Positions 1 to 8,496 of a stretch of 64,000 nucleotides of DNA are shown here, one piece after another. The position numbers and the translations under genes were made by a program. How positions within the stretch are numbered: position 1 is the first letter of the stretch; each line of letters starts with the position of its first letter. Below the pieces are notes generated by a model. It was not told where the DNA came from. It saw nothing but the letters and a program-made list of their open reading frames with translations, and made no database searches. Source of the DNA: Streptococcus pasteurianus (GTDB lineage Bacteria; Bacillota; Bacilli; Lactobacillales; Streptococcaceae); assembly GCF_004843545.1 (NCBI RefSeq), contig NZ_CP039457.1:1020501-1084500 (forward strand). The letters run 5' to 3'.

Positions 1-518
1 GCTGTTGGTTCATCAGCTAAAAGTAACTGCGGATTTGTGATAAGGCTACGAGCGATAGCAACACGTTGTTTTTGACCGCCAGACAATTCAAATGGGCGTT
101 TTGCTAACAAATTTTCAATATGAAGTTTTGGAGCGAGTGTTGCTAGTCTATTTTCCATTTCTTGGTAGTTAACACGACCAAGTACCAATGGTAAGAAAAT
201 GTTATCCTTGACAGAAAGCGTATCTAATAAATTGAAATCTTGAAAGACAAATCCGAGATTGTTTAAACGAAATTCTGCTAATTGGCTTTCTTTGATTTTT
301 GTGATTTCTTTCCCATTTAGAATAACAGAACCTTTTGTTGGCTTTTCCAGAGTTGCTAAGATATTAAGCAGGGTTGTTTTCCCAGAACCAGATTCTCCCA
401 TGATAGCGATAAATTCATTTTCATCTACTTTGAAATCAACATCTTGTAAAGCACGTGTTACCTCTTTTGAAAAACGTGTGCGAAAAACTTTTTCTAAGTG
501 ATTAATCTCCAGTAACAT
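1..518 (-). CDS. ABC transporter ATP-binding protein, Bce/MacB type (partial)
   Basis: This is the N-terminal ~172 residues of an ABC ATPase; its C-terminus lies beyond the window edge. The Walker A motif (GESGSGKTT), the Q-loop (FVFQDFNLLDTL), the signature LSGGQKQR and the Walker B end LLLADEPT are all visible. The short ATPase with an FQDFNLLD Q-loop is typical of BceA/MacB-like transporters that move or detoxify peptide antibiotics; that substrate class is known for the family and not shown here. The start ATG at 518 has an AAGGAG-like site upstream. Two very small membrane-peptide genes precede it on the same strand, so all three may form one operon reading out of the window, where a permease would be expected. 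Confidence 0.85.
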   Translation of the reverse strand, partial: MLLEINHLEKVFRTRFSKEVTRALQDVDFKVDENEFIAIMGESGSGKTTLLNILATLEKPTKGSVILNGKEITKIKESQLAEFRLNNLGFVFQDFNLLDTLSVKDNIFLPLVLGRVNYQEMENRLATLAPKLHIENLLAKRPFELSGGQKQRVAIARSLITNPQLLLADEPT

Positions 519-619
519 AATTTCTCCTTTGTTTCATTATACCTTTTTTCGATTAAATAAAAACTCTAATTGGAATGTTTTTGCTAAAAAGCAATTAATT
601 TAAATTTAGTATTTTAGTA

Positions 620-727
620 CTAAGGGTGTTTTAAAGGCTTTCTTCCACTCCAATACCAAAGAGCGAGACTTATTACTCCCACTACTACGATAAGAAGAAT
701 TGTAATAAGACTATAAAAAACTATCAT
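620..727 (-). CDS. small membrane peptide, 35 aa
   Basis: A 35-codon frame with a very strong ribosome binding site (GGAGGAGG about 7 bases upstream). The product begins MIVFYSLITILLIVVVGV and is one predicted transmembrane helix followed by a short basic tail (GRKPLKHP). No family is recognised. It lies between another small membrane-peptide gene and an ABC ATPase gene on the same strand, so co-transcription is likely. It could be a transporter accessory subunit or a sensor peptide. The strong ribosome site and hydrophobic profile argue for a real gene. Confidence 0.55.
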   Translation of the reverse strand: MIVFYSLITILLIVVVGVISLALWYWSGRKPLKHP

Positions 728-745
728 TTTAAAAACCTCCTCCTA

Positions 746-865
746 TTATTTTGTGATACGGAGGGTGTACCAGACCATATAAGTAATGGAACCTAAAATA
801 ACCATGACTAACCAAATTAGAAGATTACTCCATAAATTGATATGTTTTTTGATTTCTTGACTCAT
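746..865 (-). CDS. small membrane peptide, 39 aa
   Basis: A 39-codon frame starting MSQEIKKHINLWSNLL and continuing into one predicted transmembrane helix (LIWLVMVILGSITYMVW), ending TLRITK. The sequence GAGAGGAGCAGTC provides a ribosome site before the ATG. It is the first gene after a probable promoter (-10 TAAAAT, 895-900) and is followed 18 bases later by a second small membrane peptide, then an ABC ATPase. No homologous family is recognised. The charged N-terminus suggests it faces the cytoplasm. The arrangement resembles small accessory peptides of membrane complexes, but this is inference. Confidence 0.5.
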   Translation of the reverse strand: MSQEIKKHINLWSNLLIWLVMVILGSITYMVWYTLRITK

Positions 866-894
866 ATGACTGCTCCTCTCTTATTGACAAGTTT

Positions 895-959
895 ATTTTA
901 TCGAAAATTAGGTAGTTACTTCCTTACAATTTGAACGTCAAATCTTACAAAAATGTAAG
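895..959 (-). promoter_or_regulatory. promoter with palindromic operator for the small-peptide/ABC operon
   Basis: A -10 box TAAAAT lies at 895-900 with no good -35. Just upstream is a perfect inverted repeat, CTTACA-AAAA-TGTAAG (944-959), plus another CTTACA half-site at 923-928. A dyad directly upstream of a weak -35 is where an activator, such as a response regulator, would bind. The regulator is unknown. Confidence 0.45.
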
Positions 960-974
960 GTTGCTTTCTGGCAA

Positions 975-1005
975 CAAAAAAGCCCAAAACAAACGTTTTA
1001 GGCTT
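975..1005 (-). terminator. intrinsic terminator
   Basis: Stem AAGCC-AAAAC / GTTTT-GGCTT (980-1005) with an A-run at 975-980, which reads as a U-tract on the minus strand. It lies downstream of the decayed gene at 1022-1485. Confidence 0.65.
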
Positions 1006-1021
1006 AACAGTTACTACTTAC

Positions 1022-1485
1022 TTACCCATTGATTGCTTGTGCTATTTTTGTAAGGTATGCGTGGCTTTCAAGTTGTTTAATGGGTTTGTTTAAATCTTTT
1101 AAAATACTTGTGGCATGTTCGTTGAATAACGGCAGAGATTCTGCCCAATAGATTTTTCCTTGACCTAGTGTCAAACTATCATGTCTTTTACCTAAAGAGT
1201 CAACTAAATGATAGTGAATAATAGTCTCTTTTCAAAGTTTCTAGTGAGCGTTGTAAAGCTTTATTATCCCCATGCAGATAAATGAAAGCATGAGAAACAT
1301 CATAAGTAAGTGGATAGCCTTTTTGAGCTAACAACTGGTCGAATTCAGACTTGCCAAATGAAAGTAGTTTTGAAATACCATTTTCAAAGATATGAAAATT
1401 CAAAGACATCTGGGTGATATTTTAGGCGACTTTCCATTTGCTCCAAGTCGCAACTAGCTTTTAGTCCTAATTGAATTGGAAACAT
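1022..1485 (-). pseudogene. broken sugar isomerase/AP-endonuclease-like TIM-barrel gene
   Basis: An ATG at 1485 with a good ribosome site opens MFPIQLGLKASCDLEQMES, but the frame breaks after about 32 codons. It continues in another frame (FENGISKLLSFGKSEFDQLL, then YPLTYDVSHAFIYLHGDN), breaks again, and resumes as IIHYHLVDSLGKRHDSLTLGQGKI to a TAA at 1022-1024. The DVSHAF and HYHLVDS-GKRHD-LGQGKI patterns resemble xylose isomerase-like TIM-barrel proteins, in which such Asp/His residues bind metal. The product would be only ~155 residues, shorter than the usual ~260-280, so there is probably an internal deletion as well. Two frameshifts make it non-functional. Confidence 0.6.
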
Positions 1486-1517
1486 TTTGTCACCTCTTTT
1501 AATATAGTATTGGAATA

Positions 1518-2855
1518 CTAAACGTTAAGATAATCTTGCAAATCGTTTAAAGCACGTTCAGCAACTTTTTCATAACGTTCTTTTTTATCACGGATACGTG
1601 GTCCGTCAAGCTCTTTAACAATACCGAAGTTAACATTCATTGGTTGGAAATGTTTGCTTTCGGCATGTGTAATGTAATGTGGAAGAGAGCCGATAGCAGT
1701 CGTTTGCGGGAAGATAACCACTTCTTCTCCTTTAAAACGACGTACAGCGTTGATACCAGCAACTAGCCCTGAAGCGGCTGATTCCACATATCCCTCAACC
1801 CCTGTCATTTGACCAGCAAAGAAAAGGTCTGAATTTTGGCGTGTGGCAAATGTTTCAGTCAAAAGATTTGGAGAATCCATGTAAGAGTTACGGTGCATTA
1901 CGCCATAACGGACAAATTCGGCATTTTCAAGACCTGGAATCATGCGGAAAACACGTTTTTGCTCACCCCATTTAAGGTGTGTTTGGAAACCAACGATGTT
2001 AAAGAGACTACCAGCAGCATTATCTTGACGTAATTGAACAACGGCATATGGTGTCTTGAATTCACCGTCACGAGGTCCTTTGTAGTCATCTGGGTATTCT
2101 AAGCCAACAGGCTTCATTGGACCATAGAGCATTGTTTTAATGCCGCGTTTTGCCATAACTTCAATCGGCATACAACCTTCAAAATATTTTTCTTTTTCAA
2201 AGCTATTAAGCGGAGCTTCTTCGGCATTGACAAGCGCTTCATGGAACGCCATAAATTCCTCTTTGGTCATTGGACAGTTAAGATAGGCAGCTTCTCCTTT
2301 ATCGTAACGTGATTTCAAATAAACCTTGTCCATATCGATAGAATTTTTATCAACGATTGGCGCTGCGGCATCATAGAAATAAAAACCGTCGCCACCGTTC
2401 AATTCATGAATTTTTTCAGCAAGTGCATCTGATGTTAAAGGACCACTAGCGATAACAGTAATGGCATCAGTTGGAATTTCTGTGATTTCTTCACGAATGA
2501 CTTCGATAAGTGGGTGATTTGTCACTTCATCTGTCACCATTTGTGAGAAACCGTCACGATCAACCGCTAAAGCACCACCAGCGGGGACGCGCGTGCTTTC
2601 TGCTGCCTTCATGATAACAGAGTCTAGACGACGCATTTCTTCTTTAAGCAGACCGACAGCGTTTGTTAAGCTATCACCGCGCAGCGAATTTGAGCAGACC
2701 AATTCCGCAAATTTATCTGTTTTGTGTTGTGGTGTTGCTTTCTTACCACGCATTTCATAAAGTTTTACTGGAATGCCACGTTTAGCAATCTGATATGCAG
2801 CTTCAGAGCCCGCTAAACCAGCTCCTATAACGTTAATATATGATGATTGAGACAA
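1518..2855 (-). CDS. trmFO: methylenetetrahydrofolate--tRNA-(uracil-54) methyltransferase
   Basis: A 445-residue folate/FAD-dependent tRNA methyltransferase that makes ribothymidine at position 54 of the T-loop in the cytoplasm. The N-terminal FAD-binding signature [14 protein letters not shown] is at residues 9-22. The conserved [20 protein letters not shown] block and the C-terminal [18 protein letters not shown] block are typical of TrmFO (formerly Gid). The length matches the family. The location downstream of topA on the same strand is the usual streptococcal order. The start at 2855 follows a GGAGGTATTAGTAT ribosome site. Confidence 0.96.
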   Translation of the reverse strand: MSQSSYINVIGAGLAGSEAAYQIAKRGIPVKLYEMRGKKATPQHKTDKFAELVCSNSLRGDSLTNAVGLLKEEMRRLDSVIMKAAESTRVPAGGALAVDRDGFSQMVTDEVTNHPLIEVIREEITEIPTDAITVIASGPLTSDALAEKIHELNGGDGFYFYDAAAPIVDKNSIDMDKVYLKSRYDKGEAAYLNCPMTKEEFMAFHEALVNAEEAPLNSFEKEKYFEGCMPIEVMAKRGIKTMLYGPMKPVGLEYPDDYKGPRDGEFKTPYAVVQLRQDNAAGSLFNIVGFQTHLKWGEQKRVFRMIPGLENAEFVRYGVMHRNSYMDSPNLLTETFATRQNSDLFFAGQMTGVEGYVESAASGLVAGINAVRRFKGEEVVIFPQTTAIGSLPHYITHAESKHFQPMNVNFGIVKELDGPRIRDKKERYEKVAERALNDLQDYLNV

Positions 2856-2995
2856 TATACTAATACCTCCAAAAACAAGCTTAGGAAGCCCTAAAACTCA
2901 TTTTCCAGATAAGGGAGAAAGCCCTTATCCAAATCTTTCTAATTTTGATACTTGATTATCATAACATAAATTTTGTGAAACTCAAATAATATTAT

Positions 2996-3035
2996 ATAGT
3001 TTATTTACATAAATAAAAATATGTAAATAAACTAT
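2996..3035. repeat. 16-bp perfect inverted repeat (hairpin) at a gene end
   Basis: Arms TAGTTTATTTACATA and TATGTAAATAAACTA (2997-3011 and 3020-3034, plus one more A-T pair) flank an 8-base loop AATAAAAA. The right arm includes the TAG stop of the gene at 3032-3514. It is almost pure A+T, without a flanking U-tract, so it is not a classic terminator. It may stabilise or end that transcript. Confidence 0.7.
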
Positions 3036-3514
3036 TGATTATCCTTTTTAATCATATTCTGATATTGTAAGTGAATACCAATGTGACCAATTCCCAAAAT
3101 AATTGATGCCAAGGTCAGAAATGGATTTTTACCATAGATGGATATGCATAGAACTGCCAAAACTGGCAAACTTGCTCCGGCTACTGGAATTTTTAAAAAT
3201 GTGGTGCACAAATCTGGCATTCTTTTTGGTCCCATAAAATAACGAATCCAAAACATTTCATAAAGAATCATGCAAAAACTAGCAGCCATCAGCCACCAAT
3301 TCCAATTAGTCCAGGGCTGCCAGTTAAAATCAGAAAAGATGAGAATCAGACAAGTCACAAGTACTTCTCCGATACGTTCAAGTATGGATAAGTATTTATT
3401 TTCTTGATACTGATAATGTTCATAATCTTTAGGTTTATTTCGTGTCCAAATAAGATTTGGTATCATTAGTAGCATTAAAAAGATGAATCCAACATAAGAA
3501 AAGCCAAAATGCAT
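3032..3514 (-). CDS. hypothetical four-helix membrane protein
   Basis: A 160-residue protein with about four predicted transmembrane segments (near 5-22, 47-62, 70-88 and 110-145) and an aromatic-rich centre (DFNWQPWTNWNWW). Such proteins occur in Firmicutes as uncharacterised membrane proteins; I do not recognise a named family with confidence. It is the last gene of a three-gene run (satD, DUF3307 gene, this gene) and starts 16 bases after its neighbour ends, so it is probably in that operon. Its stop codon lies inside a long hairpin. Confidence 0.7.
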   Translation of the reverse strand: MHFGFSYVGFIFLMLLMIPNLIWTRNKPKDYEHYQYQENKYLSILERIGEVLVTCLILIFSDFNWQPWTNWNWWLMAASFCMILYEMFWIRYFMGPKRMPDLCTTFLKIPVAGASLPVLAVLCISIYGKNPFLTLASIILGIGHIGIHLQYQNMIKKDNQ

Positions 3515-3530
3515 AGTCAGTCATCCTCAT

Positions 3531-4250
3531 TTAAAACAAACAAATCCAAGCAGATAGTAAAACACTTAAAATACTGAAAAGTGACCCAATGAGATAGTAT
3601 TCTGCAAATGTGGGGCTTTCGGAAATTTTATTATAACGAGCGATTGATTTAGCAGTAAAAACAAGTCCGATTGAAGCGAATTGATTGAAAATGATACAAA
3701 TACTCATCACAATACGTTCCAAAAGTCCAATCGTTGCTCCAGCACCTGGAATGGTATCCATTTTTTGACTGCTCTCTGGCTGGTATTTTTGAAAGAAAAT
3801 CTTGAAAAAGACATTAGTCGGTTTTGTAATCAAGACGATAAATAGAATAATATTAAGCACTTCTCTTGTTAAGATATTTGGCAAAACTACACCTTTGGCA
3901 AGCGGGGCAAGTAAAAGTATAATTCCTAGATGTAACATTTGGTCCAAAAGGAAAGTTACCAACGGATTTAGCTTGAAACTATTAGCCACATGAGGTTTTC
4001 CAAAGTCAATAATAGAATGACTCAGCAAAATAAGCAAGCTAATGCCCCAGATGTTTGGGACAAAAATAGTTACCAAAATTAACGGAATAGCTACCCAAAT
4101 GAGATGAATCAAAAGGTAAGTTTTATCGGTATTTTTACGGTCGGCAACTGTTTGGCTTTGCAACTGAAAGTCTGACAAAAAGTGACAAATCAGTAATAGG
4201 GTTAATATAGGATTTTGGCTAAGATAGTGAGAAAGACCTGTGATTGACAT
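3531..4250 (-). CDS. DUF3307 family membrane protein
   Basis: A 239-residue polytopic membrane protein. The N-terminal HFLSDFQLQSQTVADRKN stretch and the later HSIIDFGKP motif match the DUF3307 pattern of conserved His/Asp residues in membrane helices; six or seven helices are predicted. The family is uncharacterised, and the His and Asp residues in the membrane could bind metal. The start codon touches the stop of satD (both at 4250), so translation is coupled. A SatD gene next to a DUF3307 gene is a recurrent pair in Firmicutes, so the membrane protein is likely the partner or output of SatD. Confidence 0.8.
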   Translation of the reverse strand: MSITGLSHYLSQNPILTLLLICHFLSDFQLQSQTVADRKNTDKTYLLIHLIWVAIPLILVTIFVPNIWGISLLILLSHSIIDFGKPHVANSFKLNPLVTFLLDQMLHLGIILLLAPLAKGVVLPNILTREVLNIILFIVLITKPTNVFFKIFFQKYQPESSQKMDTIPGAGATIGLLERIVMSICIIFNQFASIGLVFTAKSIARYNKISESPTFAEYYLIGSLFSILSVLLSAWICLF

Positions 4251-4915
4251 TAGTTTAACTCCTCTCCAGCGTTTTTAAACAGATTTAACGCACAATTTCG
4301 TGTTCGTAGGTAAACCTTGATATTGCTGCTTTTCAATCGTTTTGACAGCGCACTTGTGCTTAATTCGAGCTGTTTTCCCAAAATTTGTTGGTCAAAATGC
4401 TCATCATAAATACTAAGTTTTAAAAGTTCCTGCAAGATAATTTCTTGGCTAGCGCGCCAATTGGACTTAATTGCTTCGCTACTGGCAATCAGTGTATTAA
4501 TAATGTTTACCTTGGTGTCATCTTCAAAGGAAACAGCGATTTGCGTATTGCCGTAATCATTTTTTTGGTGGATGTAATTGATTGCTTTTCTAGCGTGCCA
4601 GTAAGCGGGACCGTCAGCGCCAATGCTTTGCTCTGGGTTAATATCTGTCAGAATTTCTCCTAAGCCAAGACCAAAACGTACTTGATAAGGCTGCATTGCG
4701 AAGTTAATACGGTCAATTACCTGAAATAAAGGGGCGTCCAAGGTTAACAATCCTTGAAATTCATCACCTAAAGTGATAGATAATTTTGAAACCAAGACAT
4801 CTTTAAATTCAATATTTAACTCGTTTAGGCAAGCCTCCAATGTTTTTTGGGCTTGGTAACGATTATCGATTTTTTTGGAATCAATAATATCTCCAATTAA
4901 TGCAAAATAATTCAT
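4250..4915 (-). CDS. satD: SatD family protein, nucleotide-cyclase-like domain plus HTH
   Basis: A 221-residue SatD-family protein, named from the secretion/acid-tolerance operon of S. mutans. Two sequence features stand out. First, FALIGDIIDSKK (4-15), SITLGDEFQGLL (46-57), RFGLGLGEI and IGADGPAYWHARKAI form a series like the metal-binding palm of GGDEF/class III cyclase folds, with Asp at GDIID and GDEF. Second, residues ~165-205 (LLKLSIYDEHFDQQILGKQL, then LSTSALSKRLKSSN) look like a helix-turn-helix. A DNA-binding protein with a nucleotide-related domain is therefore plausible. The family is known; the function is inference. It heads the operon and its promoter carries three palindromes, consistent with autoregulation. 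Confidence 0.8.
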   Translation of the reverse strand: MNYFALIGDIIDSKKIDNRYQAQKTLEACLNELNIEFKDVLVSKLSITLGDEFQGLLTLDAPLFQVIDRINFAMQPYQVRFGLGLGEILTDINPEQSIGADGPAYWHARKAINYIHQKNDYGNTQIAVSFEDDTKVNIINTLIASSEAIKSNWRASQEIILQELLKLSIYDEHFDQQILGKQLELSTSALSKRLKSSNIKVYLRTRNCALNLFKNAGEELN

Positions 4916-4931
4916 AGCGTACCTCTCATAA

Positions 4932-5002
4932 GTCTATTATAACAGACTTATCAAAAAAAGTCCGTTATAACGGCAATTATTTTAAAAGTCCATTATAACG
5001 GA
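4932..5002 (-). promoter_or_regulatory. three 28-bp-spaced palindromic operators upstream of satD
   Basis: Three copies of a TTATAA-centred palindrome lie immediately upstream of satD. They are GTCT-A-TTATAA-C-AGAC (4932-4947), CCG-TTATAA-CGG (4962-4973, perfect) and CCA-TTATAA-CGG (4990-5001). Their centres are at 4939.5, 4967.5 and 4995.5, exactly 28 bp apart. This is a strong candidate operator array, probably bound by SatD itself. Confidence 0.7.
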
Positions 5003-5062
5003 AAACATATTTTCCATACAATCAAAAAGAAACTGAGCATCTCTGCTTCAGCTTCTATCGTT

Positions 5063-7204
5063 TTATTTAATTTTTGCTTCTTCGTAGTCGCATTCTTCAT
5101 TGCTGCAGACGACTTGTTTACCACCACCGCGGATTTTCTTCTCAACCAAGAAGTCTCCAGATTTTGGACAAGAACGTCCGACAGGTTTATCCCATGATGT
5201 AAATTCACATTCAGGATAACGGTCACAACCATAGAAAATACGATTGCGTTTGGTTTTACGCTCAATTACTTGACCTTTGCCACAGACTGGACAAGTCACG
5301 CCGATTTCTTTAGTGATTGCTTTTGTATTGTGACACTCTGGGAAATTGCTACAAGCGTAGAATTTACCATAACGACCTAACTTGATAACCATTGGGTGTC
5401 CACAAACATCACAATCAAAGCCAGCTGGCTCATCTTTGATTTGAATTTTTTCGATTTCTGTTTCGGCTTTGGCAAGTTCTTTTTCAAATGGTTTGTAAAA
5501 TTCATCGATAACTTTTTGCCATTGCTGTTTGCCTTCTTCGACTTCATCAAGTTTACCTTCCATATCAGCGGTAAATTTGACATCAACAATATCAGGGAAG
5601 AATTCAACAATCAAATTATTAACGATTTCACCAAGTTCCGTAGGTTCAAAACGTTTCGCAGCTAAGCGAACATAGTAACGTCTTTGGATAACGTCAAGTG
5701 TTGGTGCATAAGTTGACGGACGCCCAACTCCATTTTCTTCCAATGTTTTAATAAGTGTTGCTTCAGAATAACGAGCTGGTGGTTGCGTAAAGTGTTGTTC
5801 AGGATTTGTTGACACTTTCTTAACAATATCACCTTCAACCATGTCAGGCAACATCTTATTCTTGTCAGAATCGTTATATACGGCTAAGTAACCGTCAAAT
5901 TTTACTTGACTACCATTGGCAGTAAAGCGTACGCTATTTTGCTCCAAGTTAACTTTCATTGTGTCAAAGACTGCTGCTGTCATTTGACTGGCAACAAAAC
6001 GATTCCAAATCAATGTGTAAAGTTTTAATTGGTCTTTATCTAAGTGCTTAGCGATTGATTCTGGTGTTAGATTGACATTTGAAGGGCGAATGGCTTCGTG
6101 AGCATCTTGAGCTCCTGAAGCATTTTTAACACGGCTACCGTGTTTAGAGTATTTTTCACCGAAACGTTCTGTGATAAAGTTTGCGGCATCATTTTGCGCA
6201 ATTGGACTGATACGTGTTGAGTCAGTACGCATATAGGTAATCAAACCTTGCGTTCCGCTCTTACCAAGACTGATACCTTCGTACAATTGCTGTGCAACCA
6301 TCATGGTTTTACGTGTACGGAAGTTGATTTTATTAGCAGCATCTTGTTGGAGAGATGATGTCGTATAAGGAAGTGGTGCATTGCGACGACGTTCTTTCTT
6401 TTCAACCTTAGCTACGGTAAATTCATCACTAGTCAATAAAGCAAGAACTTTTTGAACATCTTCATTCGTTTCGAGTTTTAATTTTTTGCCATCAATGCCA
6501 TAAAATGAAGCTTGGAATTTCTTCGTTCCTTTTTTAAAGAAACCGTCAATTGTCCAGTATTCTTCTGGTTTAAAGGCTTTGATTTCATTTTCGCGGTCAA
6601 TGATTAGTTTTAATGCAACGGATTGAACACGTCCTGCTGAAAGACCTTTTTTAACTTTTTTCCAAAGCAATGGTGAGATAGAATATCCCACGATACGGTC
6701 GAGAACACGACGCGCTTGTTGGGCATCTACTAAATCCATATCGATTTGGCGTGGTTCAACAAAAGCATTTTTGACAGCGTCTTTGGTGATTTCATTGAAA
6801 ACAACACGGTTTTTGTCATTCTCATCAAGATCTAAAATATGGGCTAAGTGCCAAGAAATCGCTTCTCCTTCACGGTCCGGGTCACTTGCGAGATAAACTT
6901 TTTTAGACTTTTTCGCTTCTTTTTTAAGGTCGTTAATCAATGGACCTTTACCACGAATATTAATATATTGTGGTTCATAATTATTTTCAAAATCAATAGA
7001 CATGCTTGATTTTTTCAAATCGCGGATATGTCCTACTGAGGCTACAACTTTATAATTACGTCCGAGATATTTTTCAATTGTTTTTGCCTTAGCTGGAGAT
7101 TCCACAATAACCAAATTTTTCTTGGCAGATGTTTTTTTCTTTATTGTTTTTTTGCTTGATTTTTTAACAGCTGTTGGGGCATTCGTAGTAGTAGTCGTTG
7201 CCAT
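5063..7204 (-). CDS. topA: DNA topoisomerase I
   Basis: A type IA topoisomerase of 713 residues that relaxes negative supercoils. The Toprim domain is visible ([17 protein letters not shown] near 30 and [15 protein letters not shown] near 105). The active-site tyrosine is in [14 protein letters not shown] near 315. Three C-terminal zinc-ribbon repeats follow (CDVCGHP, CPVCGKG and CPKSG, each with a later Cys pair), the last ending near the C-terminus. I chose the ATG at 7204 ([10 protein letters not shown]) because AGGAAGTGAG precedes it. The frame is open for 45 more codons upstream, but that stretch is AT-rich, has no ribosome site and is not expected in the family. Confidence 0.96.
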   Translation of the reverse strand: MATTTTTNAPTAVKKSSKKTIKKKTSAKKNLVIVESPAKAKTIEKYLGRNYKVVASVGHIRDLKKSSMSIDFENNYEPQYINIRGKGPLINDLKKEAKKSKKVYLASDPDREGEAISWHLAHILDLDENDKNRVVFNEITKDAVKNAFVEPRQIDMDLVDAQQARRVLDRIVGYSISPLLWKKVKKGLSAGRVQSVALKLIIDRENEIKAFKPEEYWTIDGFFKKGTKKFQASFYGIDGKKLKLETNEDVQKVLALLTSDEFTVAKVEKKERRRNAPLPYTTSSLQQDAANKINFRTRKTMMVAQQLYEGISLGKSGTQGLITYMRTDSTRISPIAQNDAANFITERFGEKYSKHGSRVKNASGAQDAHEAIRPSNVNLTPESIAKHLDKDQLKLYTLIWNRFVASQMTAAVFDTMKVNLEQNSVRFTANGSQVKFDGYLAVYNDSDKNKMLPDMVEGDIVKKVSTNPEQHFTQPPARYSEATLIKTLEENGVGRPSTYAPTLDVIQRRYYVRLAAKRFEPTELGEIVNNLIVEFFPDIVDVKFTADMEGKLDEVEEGKQQWQKVIDEFYKPFEKELAKAETEIEKIQIKDEPAGFDCDVCGHPMVIKLGRYGKFYACSNFPECHNTKAITKEIGVTCPVCGKGQVIERKTKRNRIFYGCDRYPECEFTSWDKPVGRSCPKSGDFLVEKKIRGGGKQVVCSNEECDYEEAKIK

Positions 7205-7331
7205 AAGCTCACTTCCTATCAGTAATAAACTTATAACATGATAACCCGCTTTTCTTAAACTGTCAATAAAAAAGTTATATTGGATGTGGTAAAATTTTTT
7301 AGAAAGCTCATTAAGCCTAAAAAAGTAGGGA

Positions 7332-7450
7332 ATAAACACTAAGTATTGATGAGGGAGATTTTTGAAGAGATGTTACAGTAGCTAGGGTGGTCTTATGACT
7401 GTCCTCTTCTCATTGACTAAGCCTGTAGGCAAGTTGACTACAGGTCTTTT
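7332..7450 (+). ncRNA. candidate small RNA or structured leader
   Basis: The 375-bp gap between topA and dprA has no gene. On the plus strand, GAAGAG pairs with CTCTTC around an inner ACAGT/ACTGT pair. It is followed by CCTGTAG (7422-7428) / CTACAGG (7438-7444) and then TCTTTT, which resembles a terminator. A TAAAAT box preceded by TGG lies near 7298. Read on the minus strand, the same hairpins would lie in the topA leader. This is only a structural impression. Confidence 0.25.
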
Positions 7451-7454
7451 AATC

Positions 7455-7490
7455 AAAAATGCCTCCTTTGCTTTTGACAAGAGAGGCATT
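7455..7490 (-). terminator. intrinsic terminator after dprA
   Basis: AATGCCTC / GAGGCATT stem (7458-7465 and 7483-7490) with an A-run at 7455-7459, which reads as a U-tract on the minus strand. It lies about 90 bases downstream of dprA. Confidence 0.55.
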
Positions 7491-7579
7491 GATCGCTTAT
7501 TTAGGTTTATCCTTATTAGATGGGACATCCTCAAGGGGAACATCTGTATCATCTCTGTTTCTTTATAGAAAAAACTTGC

Positions 7580-8422
7580 TTATATTTGATATTCCGAAAG
7601 GATATCTAAGCCTGATGTGACGCATTTTGCGCCCTCTTTTATCAAATGATGACAGCCATCAGATTTTCCATCTAAAATATTTCCTGGAATGGCAAAAACG
7701 TCTCGTCCTTCTTCCAATGCTCTTTCGCACGTAATCAAACTGCCTGAGCGCAGCTTAGCTTCTACTACGATAACGCCTTGTGATAAACCTGCAATAATAC
7801 GATTTCGCTCTGGAAAATGGAATTTCAGCGGTGCTTCTCCTGCTACGTACTCACTTAATACGAGGTGATTTTTAACCATGTACTCCTGCAACTGCTTATT
7901 TTCTTTGGGATAATAAACGTCCAGTCCACAACCGATAACGGCAATCGATGCACCACCGTTTTTTAGAGATGATAAATGCGCACTGGTATCAATGCCACGC
8001 GCCAACCCACTAACGATAACAAAATGATTCCCGAGTTCTTGGACAATTTTCTGTACGGATTTTGTCCCTGTTGCTGATGCTGTTCTTGCTCCTACTACTG
8101 CCATTTTGGGGCGATTGAGTAATTCTAAATTTCCTTGATAAAACAGCAAAACAGGTGGATTATAACAATGTTTGAGTTCTAATGGGTATTCGTCATCTAG
8201 TATGGAAACACTAGGAAAACAATTAAATTCTTTGCGCAATTCTTTGATGTCCAGTGCTTTGTATTTTTCCATAAAAAGGATAGGATTTTTACATTTTGAG
8301 ACGACTGCCATATTACGCAAAGATAGTGATTTCTCTTGCTTTTCTTGATAATCCAAAATAGCTAAAATATTAAGATTTGTTAATCCTGCTTTTTTTAATT
8401 TAAACAATTCAAAATTATTCAT
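7580..8422 (-). CDS. dprA: DNA-processing protein DprA
   Basis: A 280-residue DprA/Smf Rossmann-fold protein that loads RecA on incoming single-stranded DNA during transformation. The motifs GARTASATGTKSV (~112-124), SGLARGIDTSAH, IGCGLDVYYPKEN, FPERNRIIAGLS and SGSLITCERALEEGRDVFA are all present. A SAM-like N-terminal segment precedes them. The C-terminal winged helix found in many DprA proteins is absent, as in other streptococci. The start has GAGGTAGAAAAC before the ATG. Its place upstream of topA and trmFO is the normal streptococcal order. Competence (ComX) control is expected from the family, but I did not identify a cin-box. Confidence 0.95.
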   Translation of the reverse strand: MNNFELFKLKKAGLTNLNILAILDYQEKQEKSLSLRNMAVVSKCKNPILFMEKYKALDIKELRKEFNCFPSVSILDDEYPLELKHCYNPPVLLFYQGNLELLNRPKMAVVGARTASATGTKSVQKIVQELGNHFVIVSGLARGIDTSAHLSSLKNGGASIAVIGCGLDVYYPKENKQLQEYMVKNHLVLSEYVAGEAPLKFHFPERNRIIAGLSQGVIVVEAKLRSGSLITCERALEEGRDVFAIPGNILDGKSDGCHHLIKEGAKCVTSGLDILSEYQI

Positions 8423-8450
8423 GTTTTCTACCTCACTAATTTATTATTCG

Positions 8451-8478
8451 AAAAAAAGCCCTGAAAAAACAGGGCTTA
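8451..8478 (-). terminator. intrinsic terminator after the acetyltransferase gene
   Basis: Perfect stem AAGCCCTG (8456-8463) / CAGGGCTT (8470-8477) with seven A's at 8451-8457, which form the U-tract on the minus strand. It ends the rbgA-rnhB-acetyltransferase operon before dprA. Confidence 0.85.
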
Positions 8479-8496
8479 GTGAATCTATTTTACGTA

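Noticed and set aside
1836..2033. Antisense frames inside trmFO, topA, rbgA, asd, fhs and pgmA
   Set aside because: All are shadows of well-supported genes on the other strand with no independent translation signals.
4932..5002. Interpretation of the repeats as a small CRISPR array
   Set aside because: Repeats are short, palindromic and evenly 28 bp centre to centre, with ~12-16 bp between them; no cas genes. They fit operators.
7205..7339. Longer topA start 45 codons upstream
   Set aside because: AT-rich sequence, no ribosome site, and the ATG at 7204 has AGGAAGTGAG in place and the expected N-terminus.
7497..7570. Short minus-strand tail reading NRDDTDVPLEDVPSNKDKPK then stop, right after dprA
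   Set aside because: It is preceded in frame by a stop and has no start or ribosome site. It may be a scrap of a lost gene but cannot be supported as a feature.
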